64,000 nucleotides of DNA from Pelobates cultripes (lineage: Eukaryota; Chordata; Amphibia; Anura; Pelobatidae), in NCBI GenBank assembly GCA_933207985.1, contig OW240916.1:268091748-268155747 (forward strand), given 5' to 3'. Below, in pieces: positions 1-12,275 of the stretch. The position numbers were made by a program, and so were the translations under genes. A model generated the notes under the pieces. That model was not told where the DNA came from. It searched no databases and worked only from the letters and a program-made list of their open reading frames with translations. Each line of letters starts with the position of its first letter. Position 1 is the stretch's first letter.

Positions 1-1676
1 TGTATTGGGCCCTGACCCCAAAGGGCCTGGGAAGGGTTGGAGAGGGCCTCCCACTCTGAGGAAGTGTGAGGAGCAGCAGCAGCCACAGATTGGAGAAGGA
101 TTGGAGGGTGAGAGGGATATCGAGTTGGGGAGATTAAGCTGGGGGGAGGGGGAAAGAGAGAGGTAGAGTTGGGGTGAGAGATGTGGGGCTGAGGTGAGAG
201 GGAGAATGAGTTCAGGGGAGATGGAGGAGATTGGGAGCTGGAGAGAAGGAAGTGGAGTTGGGGGTGTAAAGGAACTGGGGGAGAGAGGGAGATGGCGTTG
301 GGTGGAGAGAGGGAGATGGAGGTGGGTGAAGAGAGGGAGGTGGAGGTAGGTGAAGAGAGAGAGGTGGAGGTGGGTGAAGAGAGAGAGGTGGAGGTGGGTG
401 AAGAGAGGGAGGTAGAGGTTGGTGAAGAGAGGGTGGTGGAGTTGGGTGGAGAGAGGGTGGTGGAGTTGGGTGGAGAGAGGGAGGTGGAGGTGGGTGGAGA
501 GAGGGAGATGGAGGTGGGTGAAGAGCGGTAGATGGAGGAGGGTGAAGAGAGGGAGATGGAGTTGGGTGGAGAGAGGATGGTGAATTTGGGTGGAGAGAGG
601 GAAGTGGGGTTGGGTGGAGAGAGGGAGGTGGGGTTGGGTGGAGAGAGGGAGGTGGAGTTAGGTTGAGAGAGAGATGGAGGTGGGTGAAGAGAGGGAGGTG
701 GAGTTAGGTTGAGAGAGAGATGGAGGTGGGTGAAGAGAGGGAGGTGGAGTTGGGTGGAGAGAGGGAGGTGGAGTTGGGTGGAGAGAGGGAGATGGAGGTG
801 GGGGCTGGGTGGAGAGAGGGAGGTGGAGTTGGGTGGAGAGAGGGAGATGTAGGTGGGTGAAGTGAGGGTGGTGGAGTTGGGTGGAGAGAGGGAGGTGGAG
901 TTGGGTGGAGAGAGGGGGGTGGAGAGAGGGAGATGGAGGTGGGTGAAGTTGGGTGGAGAGTGGGAGATGGAGGTGGGTGAAGAGAGGGAGATGGAGGTGG
1001 GTGAAGAGAGAGAGGTGGAGATGGAGTTGGGTGAAGAGAGGGAGATGGAGTTGGGTGAAGAGAGGGAGCTGGAGTTGGGTGGAGAGAGGGAGATGGAGTT
1101 TGGTGGAGAGAGGGAGATGGAGTTTGGTGGAGAGAGGAAGATTGAGCTGGGTGTGAGAGGGAGCTGGAATTGGGTGTGAGCGGGAGTTGGAGTTGGGTGT
1201 GAGCGGGAGATGGAGGTGGGTGGAGAGAGGGAGATGGAGCTGGGTGTGAGAGGGAGATGGAGTTGGGTGTGAGTGGGAGATGGAGCTGGAAAGGAGGCAG
1301 CTGGAGCAGAGGTGAAAGAGTTAGAGCAGGGGTAAAGAGAGAGATGAAGTTGGCATGAGAGAGTCTTTCCAACTATACAACAGCTGCTGTTAGGCAAGTA
1401 AAGTCACTGTTCATGAGCTCTATTTTAATCTGATGTCCTTTTTGAACCCCTTCAAAGAAAAGGGACTTTTTCTGCACCATTTACATGACCCCTTTGCAGT
1501 ATTGCTACCCTGAACATTGTGACAGGGATTAACAGACAAGTAACTAACAAGTTAAATTAGATCATATTTTATGATTTCTCTGGCAAACCTGGAGAGTTTC
1601 CAACCAAATGTATACCAATCGGCAGAGTATGTGAGTAACAGAAAGTAATATGTCTAACAGAATAAAAATGACATAC
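1..1676 (-). other. WDR70: WDR70 intron, 3' part of the gene (partial)
   Basis: This is intron sequence downstream of the last visible exon. It holds the 24-bp minisatellite. The stretch 1346-1676 is ordinary AT-rich DNA with no repeat or reading frame that I recognise. No further WDR70 exon is visible, so the next one is beyond the window edge. Confidence 0.8.
100..1345. repeat. 24-bp purine-rich minisatellite
   Basis: About 1.2 kb of imperfect tandem repeats built on a 24-bp unit such as GGTGGAGAGAGGGAGGTGGA followed by GTTG. The plus strand is almost pure purine, with G runs of three or four in each unit. Because 24 is divisible by three, long open frames appear on both strands: EVEVGEER-type octapeptides on plus and SLHPTPSP-like ones on minus. 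These are by-products of the period. Units are regular from about 290 to 1130 and decay at both edges. Confidence 0.93.
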
Positions 1677-1777
1677 CTCTGGCTTTGAGCTGGGTCATAA
1701 TATACTCTGGCCAGTCCATTGCCAGTGCCCACCATTATTTGATTCAACTTAGGGTGCCAAAGACATCGAACAACACT
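1677..1777 (-). CDS. WDR70: WDR70 coding exon (fifth and most 3' in window)
   Basis: This exon encodes a WD40 blade segment starting SVVRCLWHPKLNQIMVGTGN and running to YYDPAQSQ plus two bases of an arginine codon, 101 nt in all. The acceptor, read on the minus strand, is a pyrimidine tract ending CCCCAG, and the donor is GTATGT. The exon enters in phase 0, matching the end of exon 20292-20430, and leaves two bases over for an exon beyond position 1. The LWHPKLNQIMVGTGNGLA stretch is what I recall of vertebrate WDR70 near-verbatim. WDR70 is a nuclear WD40 protein reported as a CUL4-DDB1 substrate receptor linked to H2B monoubiquitination at DNA breaks; that role is family knowledge and is not visible here. 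Confidence 0.93.
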
Positions 1778-2481
1778 CTGGGGAAAGAAAAATACTTTGT
1801 TACATGTTTTTAAATGCTTAGACAGCCATAATGTTGGTTGGGCATCATGGGAAGCATAGTCTAAAAGAGAGTTAGCGTGCCATGGGTTCTGGTACAGTAG
1901 GCAACTATGAGTTATACTAGACTATCTTAGTGCTCTATAAACAGAGAATATTTAAGGAGCCATTTATATTGTACATTTTATTTATGATATAAAGCGCTTA
2001 CATGATCTGCAACACCATACAAAGAGTAGATGAAAAAAGAAAATGACAATACATTTAGGCAAACATTATTATGATTACGAGGTTGTGATCTTGTCTGCCG
2101 TTTTCAATGTGAATGTAAAATAAAGTGTTAGGAGGTGGGAGGGCAAGTTGAGTGTAAAAAGTGTTTGACAAATTAAAAGCTGAGCACAGGATAGACAATA
2201 GCTTGTGTCTCAGTCCAGTTGTACCTGACAGTGAGGTAGCGAACCTTTTAGATTAAATAGGTACAGGAAACCTAGTTTGGGTTCCATCCATCAAATCCAA
2301 AGAAAAAAAAAAAGAAAACCAAAAACAAACCCCCACAAAACAAATCTCTGGAAGAAAATAGCAGTGAGCAAACATCCACAATCTGGGCAACTGGTTGAGC
2401 GCCACATTGAATAACATTGAATTTCTAAAAATGAGCATACCATGTCATCAGCATACCAAGAACATCTCATTATTCACATTC

Positions 2482-2836
2482 TTAAAGGGACACTGTAGGC
2501 CCTCTAACCATTCCATCTCATTGAATTTGTTATGGTGCCTGGAGTCCCTCCATTCAGTGTTATACCATTTCTGATAATTACATAAAGGTCCACGGCCACA
2601 CACAGCCTACTACCTACTGGAGATATCGCTAAAGCAGAGATTACACAGTTTTCATACCAACAGATGGCGCTGTGACATGCAGTCAGCAGACACTCTCAGT
2701 CAATCAAAGCTGCCCACCTCTGCTAATGCTAACGCTTCCTCATTAGCTCAGCAGCACGGATTGGGATGGGGCTATTAAGCACTCTCGTTCAGGCACTATA
2801 ACCACTTTACTTTCAGTGCCTACAGTGTACCTTTAA
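2482..2836. mobile_element. T2/Kolobok-like MITE, copy 1
   Basis: Starts TTAAAGGGACACTGTAGG and ends CCTACAGTGTACCTTTAA, so the terminal inverted repeats match over most of 18 bp, with TTAA duplicated at both sides. The interior includes the CAATCA...TCATTAGCTC type of sequence seen in other copies here. TTAA duplications with TTAAAGGRR ends match the T2 MITE group of Xenopus. There is no coding capacity. Its right TTAA is shared with the next MITE. Confidence 0.8.
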
Positions 2837-3158
2837 AGGAACACTATAGTGTTCGGAATACAAAACTGTATTCCTAACACTATAGTATCCCTCTGCTTCC
2901 AAGGCCCTTCCTCGATCACGACTTGGTGCACATGCGTATACTGTTGTGTGCACTTGTGTTGCCGCGTGCGCACTTCTGATGCTGAGGAGCTAGTCTCAGG
3001 TCTGTGAGGGAATAGAGCGTGCCTGCCACTTCCGTTAGCTCAGGGAAGCTAACAGGAGTAGGAAGGAATCCTCCCTGGCTGTTTGATTGACAGCCAAGGG
3101 GGAGTTCCTTAGTTAATTTATAAAATTGCTGATTTCTGGGTGCCTTGTGTCCCTTTAA
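2833..3158. mobile_element. T2/Kolobok-like MITE abutting the previous one
   Basis: Begins TTAAAGGAACACTATAGTGT at the TTAA that also closes the previous MITE, and ends TGTGTCCCTTTAA at 3158. A short internal palindrome follows the left end (ACACTATAGTGTT ... AACACTATAGTATCC), as in element 28931-29112. No reading frame of interest. Confidence 0.78.
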
Positions 3159-3847
3159 GATTACATTATAATAAGCAAATATAATAAAAATGTTTAGCGC
3201 TTTAAGAACCAATTCAGCAGACAAATGTACATGCTCATTAAACACTTTGAATATTATGAGCATATATGTCTCGAGGATTCACATAAACAGTTTGTAAATA
3301 AAGCGGGGCTCAATGATAACGAGGGATCAACCAATCCTGCTGCAGTGTGGAATATATGTGATCTCTGAAAGCAAAAACAAAAAATAGATATTTCACCATG
3401 CTCTACATCTAACATGTCCGATATGCTGATGTAAAGGTTCCTTCTGCAAAGGCCCAAGTGAGACATACAAGATGGTCTCCCCCAAGTGGACACTAGTCAA
3501 ACTTTTGTTCAATCTGACAAAGTTCTTAAATATTTGTTTGCTTTTCATATGATTTGACACTTGGAACTTTAAGGCATCAGGGCACGAAACATCTGCCGAT
3601 TAAAATAAATCCTATAACCAGGGCTTAAAATTTGCACTAGCCTCTAGCCATTGATGAGTAAAAATTAAACCTTGGCAATTAGAAATTCAGTTCTGGAGGG
3701 TAAAGTATAGCTTGCTGTGACAAGTCACATTTTAGGCCTGGCTAGTAACACAGAACTACAGGTTTTACACCCTGCTGGCAACCGAGGAACCTCTTTGATA
3801 GCAACGTTTCACATTTCTCTAAAACTTCAATGTTTTACATTGCAGAA

Positions 3848-3922
3848 CTAAGGGGGACAGGGACAGTGCATCCAGACCACATCAATGATGAAGTGCTCTG
3901 GGTGCCTATATTGTCCCTTTAA
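3848..3922. mobile_element. 75-bp solo-terminal T2-like MITE
   Basis: A very short element whose halves are inverted copies: left CTAAGGGGGACAGGGACAGTG, right CCTATATTGTCCCTTTAA. The middle pairs CATCCAGACCACATCA with TGAAGTGCTCTGGGTG. It looks like two T2 ends with the interior lost. The left TTAA has decayed to CTAA. Confidence 0.55.
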
Positions 3923-4991
3923 GTCAAAAGAAAGATTTTAGTAAAGAATGTATGTGACAAAATGTGAAGATATTTGGCTGGCTTTTAGGTAACCCTATCA
4001 ACAAAGTCAGTAATAATAGCTTTTACAGTTTATTCAGTACATCAGGCTGAGTGACTGTACATCACTCGCAACCTTCCACCACTTGCTAAGAACATGAGAG
4101 ATGTTTGTGTCCAGGGCAACATGACCAACTAAAATTTAGGCGATGAGGAAGAACTAAAGATAACTAACAAATATATGTTAAATGAATATGGAATGGAAAA
4201 TTAAAGGGACAATCCAACTAACAACTTATTCTCATTGCATTGTTCATGGGGCAATGAGGTTCTCTGTCAACATATAGTGTAAACCATTTATATTCTAGGT
4301 CTATATCGCAAAACATGTCAATATTTTAATTGAGTGCCTGAACAAAGTACATGTGCAGTGCTCATTTTTTTTTAAAAATTTTCATTGTTGCATGTTGCAT
4401 TTTTATGATTAACACAGGCTTTACCAGAATCATAAAATATAATTAAAGGGACACTACAAGCACCATAGCCATGAGCAATTGATGGGGCAGTGGGAGCACT
4501 TCTCACGGGGAAAGGCAGATTGCATCACAAATATCGCCAATATTTCAATTCACATTGCCTATCTTTGGCATTATATGAGCCCCCCATTTTCTTTGGCACA
4601 GACTTAAAGCAATTTTCCCCGAACTTAGATTCGCAGGATTCCATGCGCTAGTAGCTAATCTATGTTCACCAAAGGTAGTGCAAAGTGCAGGGATTCTATA
4701 TACTCCTGCACAGCTCACAGCTATGCTGCCTTTCGCGGAGTGTGCATTGCAAAGCAATGAGATGCTGTGCGGGGTCTATTTAGTCTTCCCACATAGCATA
4801 TAATCACCCTTAAAACGGCCTTTGCTCACCACTTGAATTAACAGCTGAGTAGGCTCAGAAATTGCACTTTATGGGTTAATGGGCTGCTATGCAGGAAATC
4901 TAGACTCTGCACAGCATATCATCACCCTACATAAGTGTATGCTAAATGCAGAAAATGGACAGGCACAGGGTGAAAAGGTGTGACTAATGGG

Positions 4992-5439
4992 CAGGGCCAG
5001 CCCAAGACATTATGCTGCCTGGATCCAAGTATGAAATGCTGCCCTCCTCCCAAAAAACATTAAGCCACCGAGCAGGTTCTTACCTTCTGCTGGCTGTGGC
5101 TAATGGGAGTTGGGGGCCTGCTCTCCCGATCCGGCCCCATCCTCACGGCTCCCTCCTCCTAATCCTCCCGAGTGGCTGTGTGAGTGAGCTGGGAGGAAGT
5201 AATACGCTGTCACTTCCTCCCAGCTCTCCCTGCGGATAGAAGGGGCCCTTTAACAGCACAACCAGGCCCCTCATTGCAGATGTCCATCGGGTGGACATGT
5301 CCTAAGGGCATGGACCACCTGAGAGACCTTCACACAGGTTCCCTACCTGCAGTAGCGCCGCTGCCACAGTTTGGGAACTCCTGTCAGAGTGCTGCCTGGA
5401 GCCGTGGTTCAACAGCGGTCAATGGACAGGCCGGCCATG
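4992..5439. mobile_element. hAT-like non-autonomous element
   Basis: Begins CAGGGCCAGCCCAAGACATT and ends GGCCGGCCATG, giving hAT-like CAGGGCCGGCC inverted ends. The flanks are CTAATGGG (4984-4991) and CTAAGGGG (5440-5447), an 8-bp duplication with one mismatch, the size expected of hAT. It contains a perfect inverted repeat, GAGCTGGGAGGAAGT at 5187-5201 facing ACTTCCTCCCAGCTC at 5211-5225. It is GC-rich compared with its surroundings. The open frames inside show no transposase motif. Confidence 0.78.
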
Positions 5440-5749
5440 CTAAGGGGCAGTGTTAAACTTGTTTTGTTTTGTTTTTTAACAACAAGAGATTTAAAGATAC
5501 AAAAAACAGCAGTAGTATGAAGCCAAAGCCAAACCTATCAAATAAACTTGAGTTGTGCTGATGCTTGCTGTGTCCCATTTATCCTTTTATGGACATATAG
5601 TAATCTTTGCGGTTATACCAATCTGGCCTCTAATTTTATTTTAAATGTAACGTTCCCTGTGCTTAAAGGGAACCCTGACCACTTAAGCTTATTGAAGTGG
5701 TCTGGGTGCAGTTTCCACAGACACAGTCCCTCCCTTCGTCTGTATTGTC

Positions 5750-6540
5750 GTTGAGCCTTACTTAATCTAGTCACACCTACTTCCATAGGTTCAGGTAAAG
5801 CAAGTGCCATGGAGTCACAATTATTATTACTAAATACGGGAGCAATACGAATAGGATCTTCATTCTCTCATCGATGCGAGATATAAATGTCACCTAAAAT
5901 AGCATCTGATAGACAATTAAGGAACACATCAACGAAAGCTTGATTGTTCCAAGCAACTTCAGAAACTAGAGATCTAAACTCAAGGTCAGATTCCACCAAA
6001 GTTCTGGTTCCTTGCTTAAGCCTAAGAAGAGACCTGGCAGCATTGGCCTTCCTACTGGGTTGGTCAAACGTACGCCTAAATGCTTCAACAAACGTAGCAT
6101 AGTTATATACCAGTGGATTATCATTTTCCCAGAGGGGATTGGCCCATGTCAATGCTTTTTCCACCAAAAGAGAGTTATAATGAAACCTACTTTAGCTTTA
6201 TCTGTAGGATATGAACGAGGCTGGAGCTCAAAGTGTATACTGATTTGATTTTAAAAAACATGACACGCTTCAGGTGCCCCACCATAACGTAAAGGTGGTT
6301 TAACATGTGACGATGCCCCAACAGTAGCTACCTCAAGTCCCACATGCTGTGGAGTAACGGAGGGTGTGCGGCCTTCATCCTGTATGGGATTAGACCAGTT
6401 TATTAAGGTCTGTAAGACAATTGCTATCTGATCCATCAGATGATCCATTTCCCCGAAACGGTCATTGTATGGACCTGCCTGGGTACTTACACCTTCCGGA
6501 TCTATAAGGCCCTGTTGTAATGTCAGGAATAGCAGGAGGT
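5750..6540 (-). pseudogene. Ty3/gypsy-like LTR retrotransposon gag fragment, broken
   Basis: On the minus strand an N-terminal part (6448-6251) reads MDHLMDQIAIVLQTLINWSN and a later part (6167-5868) contains LVYNYATFVEAFRRTFDQPS and EFRSLVSEVAWNNQAFVDVF, the capsid-like region of vertebrate gypsy gag. The parts lie in different frames; the bridging residues (LQPRSYPTDKAKVGFII) sit in a third, so there are at least two frame breaks and an internal stop. The run towards the usual CCHC knuckle ends at about 5720, where T2-like sequence (CACCCAGACCACTTC) takes over. No protease or polymerase follows. It is an old, non-functional relic. Confidence 0.75.
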
Positions 6541-6790
6541 TCTACACGCAGAGTGTAACAGAATAGTAACGTATACCGGACCTTAGAATGGCCGGATTAA
6601 CGTCACAAGAACAGAGAGTAATGATAAACAAGCCAAGGTCAATGGAATACAGAAGGTAGAATCGTCAAACACAGCCAAAGGTCAAAATCCGAGTTAACAA
6701 TACAAAGAAGTGCACTATTGGGACCAAGAAGAACCACAACAGGGCAATGAGTCTTTCCCTGAGCCTCTCTTAAGTACTATGTTCCTTGAT
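6541..6790 (-). mobile_element. Possible LTR/leader remnant upstream of the gag fragment
   Basis: Read on the minus strand this segment has phrases such as TTGACCTTGGCTTG and GGTCCGGTATACGTTACT that recall frog gypsy LTR and leader sequence, and it directly precedes the gag fragment in the right orientation. I could not define LTR ends or a primer binding site, so this is an inference from position and style. Confidence 0.35.
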
Positions 6791-7017
6791 TTGTAGTCAC
6801 ATCCCCAAAACATTTGGATTAGAAAGTTTTGGTGGGACGTGACATCATTGTGCGCCGCATCATAAAAAGGATGGAACCACCGCGGCCGACGTGAAAATCG
6901 CTGGAAACAAGAGGAGAATCCTTTGGCATGTCCCCAACCTCATGCCTGAAGATGCCAGTTTGTGGCACATCCTGTGCTACCACACAAGGTACTCTGACAT
7001 GCACTTAGTGCTGAAAT

Positions 7018-7370
7018 GTTAAACATTCCAGTTCCAGAGAAACTGCAATGTTTAAATTGCAGCTCTCAACCTTTGGTCCAGTATTTGACACTGGACATCC
7101 TCACACTCTGCATGAGGACATCCAGCGTCAGATTTTTTCCCCATAGGAAAGTATTGATTCAGTGCTTTACTATGGGGAGATCTAATGCGCGCATTAGCAC
7201 CTGCTCGTCGTGGGCCGTCGAAAGGGGAGGAGTGTTGGCCCAGCGCAGAGGGACATCCGCGCTGGGAAAAGATAAGTAAATAAAGGGTTCGCGAGGGAGG
7301 GGTGAGGCAGAGGGAGCTATAGTGCCAGGAATACAGCTTTGTATTCCTGTCACTTATAGTATCCCTTTAA
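7018..7370. mobile_element. T2-like MITE, left end truncated
   Basis: The right end is clear: CTATAGTGCCAGGAATACAG pairs with TGTATTCCTGTCACTTATAG, then TATCCCTTTAA at 7360-7370. The interior (AGAGAAACTGCAATGTTT ... CCCCATAGGAAAGTATTG) is related to element 29959-30425. The left terminus is not recognisable. Confidence 0.6.
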
Positions 7371-8976
7371 TATTTGCAAGGTTATTTAATGTTCTTCTCG
7401 TACTTTGTTTCATGTTTAATCTTTTATTGAAAATGTTGTTTAATGTTACCAATCCTCAATAAGAAGAAAGTGATGGTGAGAGACAGCTGAAGGGACCAGG
7501 CATTTTTCCACAACATGTGCAACAGGTGCCTACAATACTCAGAGCCCAGTTTTATAGAATAGTGATGCGGCTTCTGGTAGATGAAGCAATTAGGGAGCTA
7601 AAGACCAGGGCAAAGGAGAAGATATCCCCCCACTCCCTCCCGCAGCAACCATGGGGAGTTTTTGCAAAAAACAAAAACAAACAACAAATAAATGTCACCA
7701 AAAGTGCTTTAATTATAAGCAAGATTATAAGCTTTTTGGGAGGGGGTGTCTACTTTCACAGTATACCTATTTAACTTATTCATTTAGTTTGATGTTTTCT
7801 GTAAAATACGTGTGCACCCACAGTTCTAAACCAAAGCTTTGCCAGAGACACGTTAGACAAGTCACACTGCTTTCAGTCAGTCTTGAACACAATCCAAAAA
7901 GATGACAGCCAGAGCTGTTACCTATAAAAATAAATTTCTCTTTCAGAAAATGCCAAGTTTGATTCCTGATCGCGCTGTCCTGCTGCTTTGTGATGCTGAG
8001 CTTGAATTGCGTGTTTTTGATTTGCCGCACATGACCAACCACAGTGAAGAGACAAGACGCCTGTCAGTAGTGGAGATACTCTGTGCACAGTGGACATGTT
8101 GACAGCAGTGGTCAGGCTCTGTAATTACAGACAGCTGAGAAAAGTGCTACCGCAATCATTGCATTCTATTTTATTTTCTAGAAAAATATGAGATTAATAG
8201 CTCCATACTTATTAACCTTTGCAGGACGAAGACTTGGTAGTATTTCAATGCCTGAAGAGCAAAATCAATTTTACCTAATTGGAGTTCATTGAACAAATGT
8301 TTGCTACAATAGCCAAACTGTGACAATGGGGTAGTAGGGGAATGTTTATGTCCAAATATTGCAATTCGTGTTTCAATTTATTATAATTACATGTTTGGAC
8401 ATAAAACCCTGTTGTGGTTGTTCAATCATAATTTAATTTTCTCTCACCTAGTGCTATGCTAACACTCTTTTTATATATTAGTGTGAGAGTTCATTCTGGC
8501 ACCAACTATTTATAAATCATTGATTGAAAACTAATTTCTCAAGATTTGGAATGTTGGACATGCAAGGATAATAGAGTTCTCTTTTACCCTTACCCTTTTC
8601 ACATTCCACTGCATTTTCGCTTTCAAGGCTATTCACCTTTTTTTTTTTTTTTAAATGTCAAAATAGCCAAAATACAAGTATTGTTGAATTGGAATTTGTT
8701 TTCCAATGTGGATACTGTGGCCCTACATTAAGTTCACTTCAAATTAATTTTGGGCTTCTGATAATTCACACTTGCTGGTATCCGGATATGTTCAGCAATA
8801 CACCCCAAGTACAGATTGGAACTAAAGAGCATTAATTTATTTTTTTATCATAGTCACGTTTTATCATGTTCTTTTGGACGTATATGTCGCTTTAAAAGTA
8901 CCAAATGATAATGAAATTACAGGCATATTTAACCTTTAAAGGGAACAGACATGTGATATTACACCATTGAAACTTA

Positions 8977-9317
8977 CCTAGCGTTTTCCCCCCAAAATAA
9001 GACCGGGTCTTATATTAATTATTGCTCCAAAATACACACTAGGGGATGTCTTAATTTGCAGGGGGAAACGGTAGCAAGCGTTTGCAAGAAAGCAGGTCTA
9101 CGTTTGGGGGAATTCCCGCAAATTATGTTCTGGGGAAATATCCGGAACATAGATTAGCTGCAAGCGCATGGAATCCCGCAAATTTATGTATAGATTAGCG
9201 AACTAGCGACAATCTCCACCGGGCTTATTTTCGGGGTAGGGCTTATATCACGAGCATATCCTGAAAATAAGCTAGGGTTTTATTTTGGGGAATGTCTTAT
9301 TTTTCAGGGAAAAACTG
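8977..9317. mobile_element. Short TACCGTA-group DNA element (ATAAGAC type)
   Basis: Flanked by TA on both sides (8975-8976 and 9318-9319). The left end CCTAGCGTTTTCCCCCCAAA leads into AATAAGACCGGGTCTTAT, and the right end is an inverted match, AAAATAAGCTAGGG ... CTTATTTTTCAGGGAAAAACTG. It belongs in style to widespread short elements starting TACCGTATTTCCCCGAAAATAAGAC. Two related types occur at 14953 and 32571. It is non-coding. Confidence 0.7.
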
Positions 9318-11570
9318 TATAACTTAAATTAAGCTTTTCACATTATGCTCAGTTTTGTTTTAATTGCACATTGAATATCAACCAATTTCACTATGCAGTT
9401 GAGTCTTGGCACCGCCATGGCACACCTTGAATTAGTGGAGCATTCTCTTTATGCTGACTGACAGGTGCAATGGGCGGAACTTATAACCTGAACCAACAAG
9501 AAGTCAAGCTGGAGGCACTCCATCTAGGCTAAAGGATAGCAGCGTGATATTCTACATTAAATCTTATTTTCCAAACCTCACAAACATATATTTGTTAAAT
9601 AATAATAAAAATATTGGACAGTGATGGTCCCTCTGCAGCTTGCTAAAAAGGCAATACAATTTGTTCTACCTGGAAATATATAGGCAAAGATCTTTTTACT
9701 ATAGTACTTTTAAGCACGTAAAAAAAAAAAATTACTTTTATGAAGCTTGACAATTTGATCTTGAAGGATCAAATATATACAAGCCCTTAAGGTGTTACTA
9801 GTGCTTTAAATGAACCCTAAAGAATGCATCAAATGCCTCAAACATTTGCAGCCTCCTCTTTCTGACTCACCCATTACATGTATTATGTTTATATCACCTT
9901 TGATGTTTTCTACAATAAAACTATTTGTGCTTATATTCTAAGGGCATGATTCCATCCTTTGTCTGTGCTTGCAACAGAAGTACATAAAGAAAAAAAACTA
10001 TTCTAAACACGGAACCTCCATAAAGAGCTGAAAGACAAGTAGTGCAGAGTAATTTATCACTTCACGTTGTTTATACTTCAGCACCACGTAAATCTCCTCT
10101 ACATCACAGCACTAAATTATTTATTTGTGAGCATTTTCAGATAGCTGTAATTAAAGCATTGGAATCCAGAACGCATTTTCTTTCTTTTTTCCAAGCTGCT
10201 AGCCTGCTACATACCAAACAGTAAGAAATAAAGTGACTATTTTTGTGATTATTTAACAAAAGAGAAATTAAACAACCATTCGTGTGATCTCCCTTTAAGA
10301 ATGTCAGATTATGCATATATTCTATTGTTATTTTTACAAATATTTTCTCTTCACTGCTGCGATGTCCTGATCAGAAACACAACTGCAAAAATGATAATGT
10401 GCAGAAAAAGAAAGTGTGTGAGGTTAATTGTATTGAAAACATCAAACGGAAGTTGGCACCTTGGGGGCCAATCCCATTTATTTTATATAGCATGGAATGA
10501 TACACGTTAGAGATCAGGACCACACGAGATGAGAACATGGTCTATTTAAACAGAGCTGGGAGAAGGGGGCTGAAATTTGTAAAGTTTGTAAAACTGAAAC
10601 GGGGCACCTGCAAGGAAAATGAGAGAGAGTTGTACTTTTCCTTTGACACTTTCATTCATTGTATTTTGACATTTGTGAGCTTTGATGAGGGACAGAAGGA
10701 AATTCCCAGATTACCTTGCACTTGTACATAGATTTCCCGATGGGTCCTCTATTGTACATGTTGCCGGATGATGCCTTTCCCCATCAGCTAATATTTCTCC
10801 ATCCCGTTTAATAAGTTCACATGAAACTGGCCTGGCCAGAGTCCTGTGGAAAGGTTCCATGCTGAGCAAAGCCATTATAAGAATGATGTCCAGAGCATGT
10901 TCACACATATAACTGTACATGGTAAAATAAAAGCAGTGACACTGGAAACCGTGAACCGTGGCGAGGTGCACAGCAAGGGGAACCACAGAACACTCATCAA
11001 AGGCTACAGCTCTTTCAATCTGCTGCTGTTATATGTAAAGTGATGTTTCTTTCAGTTCATTAGAGAAGACAAGCAGAAGATAACCAGCTATGCATGGAAA
11101 CAATTTCCTGTACTAGAAATAATTGTAGCGCAAAATAACCTTAAAGCAAGAGAATTTGCATAATGTTCATTCTAAATTCAGGTTAAAAAAGGGAAAAAAT
11201 TAAACTAGGGATTTGTACTGCCTGTCAAAATCATTGTTCTCTCTGGCACTAAAACAGAAACATTTGCATTTGTTATTATATTATATATCAAGAGTGTTTT
11301 AAAAGTACAGGATAGTGCTACAAATGAAGAGGAATAGTGAAAAAGGCCATTGTTTCAATGCAGTGTTAGTACTGCGCATTGAGGTAATTTATGGGAAGAA
11401 CAGTTTTAGGCTAGCATTGTTGAACCATAGCATGTACTGCAAATGACAAATTTATAAACAACTGGAGTTGGGGAAATCTCAGATCTGCTTGATATAAAGT
11501 GCATTTTTCAAATATTTCTAATCATAGAGGAAATAGTCTAAGTTACAATTTAACTAGAATCTATGGATAG

Positions 11571-12144
11571 TTAAAGGTACACTATAGGGCCAGGAACACA
11601 AAAATGCATCCCTGACCTTACAGTTCTAAAAACACTATCCCTTGACCCCATAGCCTATGCATGCTCTCTCTAAATATAGTTAAATCTTATATTTAATCCA
11701 GTCTGCTGTTGCTGGCTCTGCTTCTGATCTGCCTGCTTGGCTGGCATCATTAGGAGTGTTGATCTAAGCCAATGAAAATAGTTTTCCAATAGGAATGTAT
11801 TGGTTTAGCTGAGCTTGTCAAGGAGGCAGATTCGGGGCAGAGTCAGCACAAGCCAAACACAGCCCTGGTATAGAGATGCATTGAATCAGTGAGGAAAGTT
11901 CAGTGATTTCATGCAGAGGGTGGAGACACTGAATGGCAGACACACTTTGCACCATTGCCCCAGGAAGCACCTCTAGTAGCCATCTGAGGAGTGGCCAGTG
12001 GAGGTATCCCTAGGCTGTAATGTAAGCATTGCATTTTCTCTGAAAAGACAGTGTTTAATGCAAAAAGCCTGATGGGAATGATTATACCCACAAGAACAAA
12101 TCCAATAAGCTGTATTTGTTCTGGTGACTACAGTGTCCCTTTAA
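11571..12144 (-). mobile_element. T2-like ~570-bp MITE, reverse copy
   Basis: TTAA at both ends, left TTAAAGGTACACTATAGGGC and right GTGACTACAGTGTCCCTTTAA. Its reverse complement aligns along its length with 25267-25878; shared blocks include CACTCCTCAGATGGCTACTA, GAGGTGCTTCCTGGGGCA and CACTGAACTTTCCTCA. By eye the two are roughly three-quarters identical. Strand is given relative to the 25267 copy. Non-coding. Confidence 0.82.
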
Positions 12145-12275
12145 AAAAAATGGTATTTGTTGAAACCAACAAGGGGTTCATGGGAAATAAGCCCCAAAAT
12201 AGAGGACTTGTCTTGTGTAAGTACTATTCTAAGAAACAAACAAAAAAGCTATGAATTTACATTATGTTTACACAG

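Noticed and set aside
292..1372. Open frames on both strands with VEVGEER-like and SLHPTPSP-like peptides
   Set aside because: They are created by the 24-bp period of the minisatellite, lack splice or promoter context and run opposite to each other over the same DNA.
3570..3870. CCAGGGCTTAAAATTTGCAC as a hAT-like left end
   Set aside because: No matching right end or 8-bp duplication could be found, so it was not called as an element.
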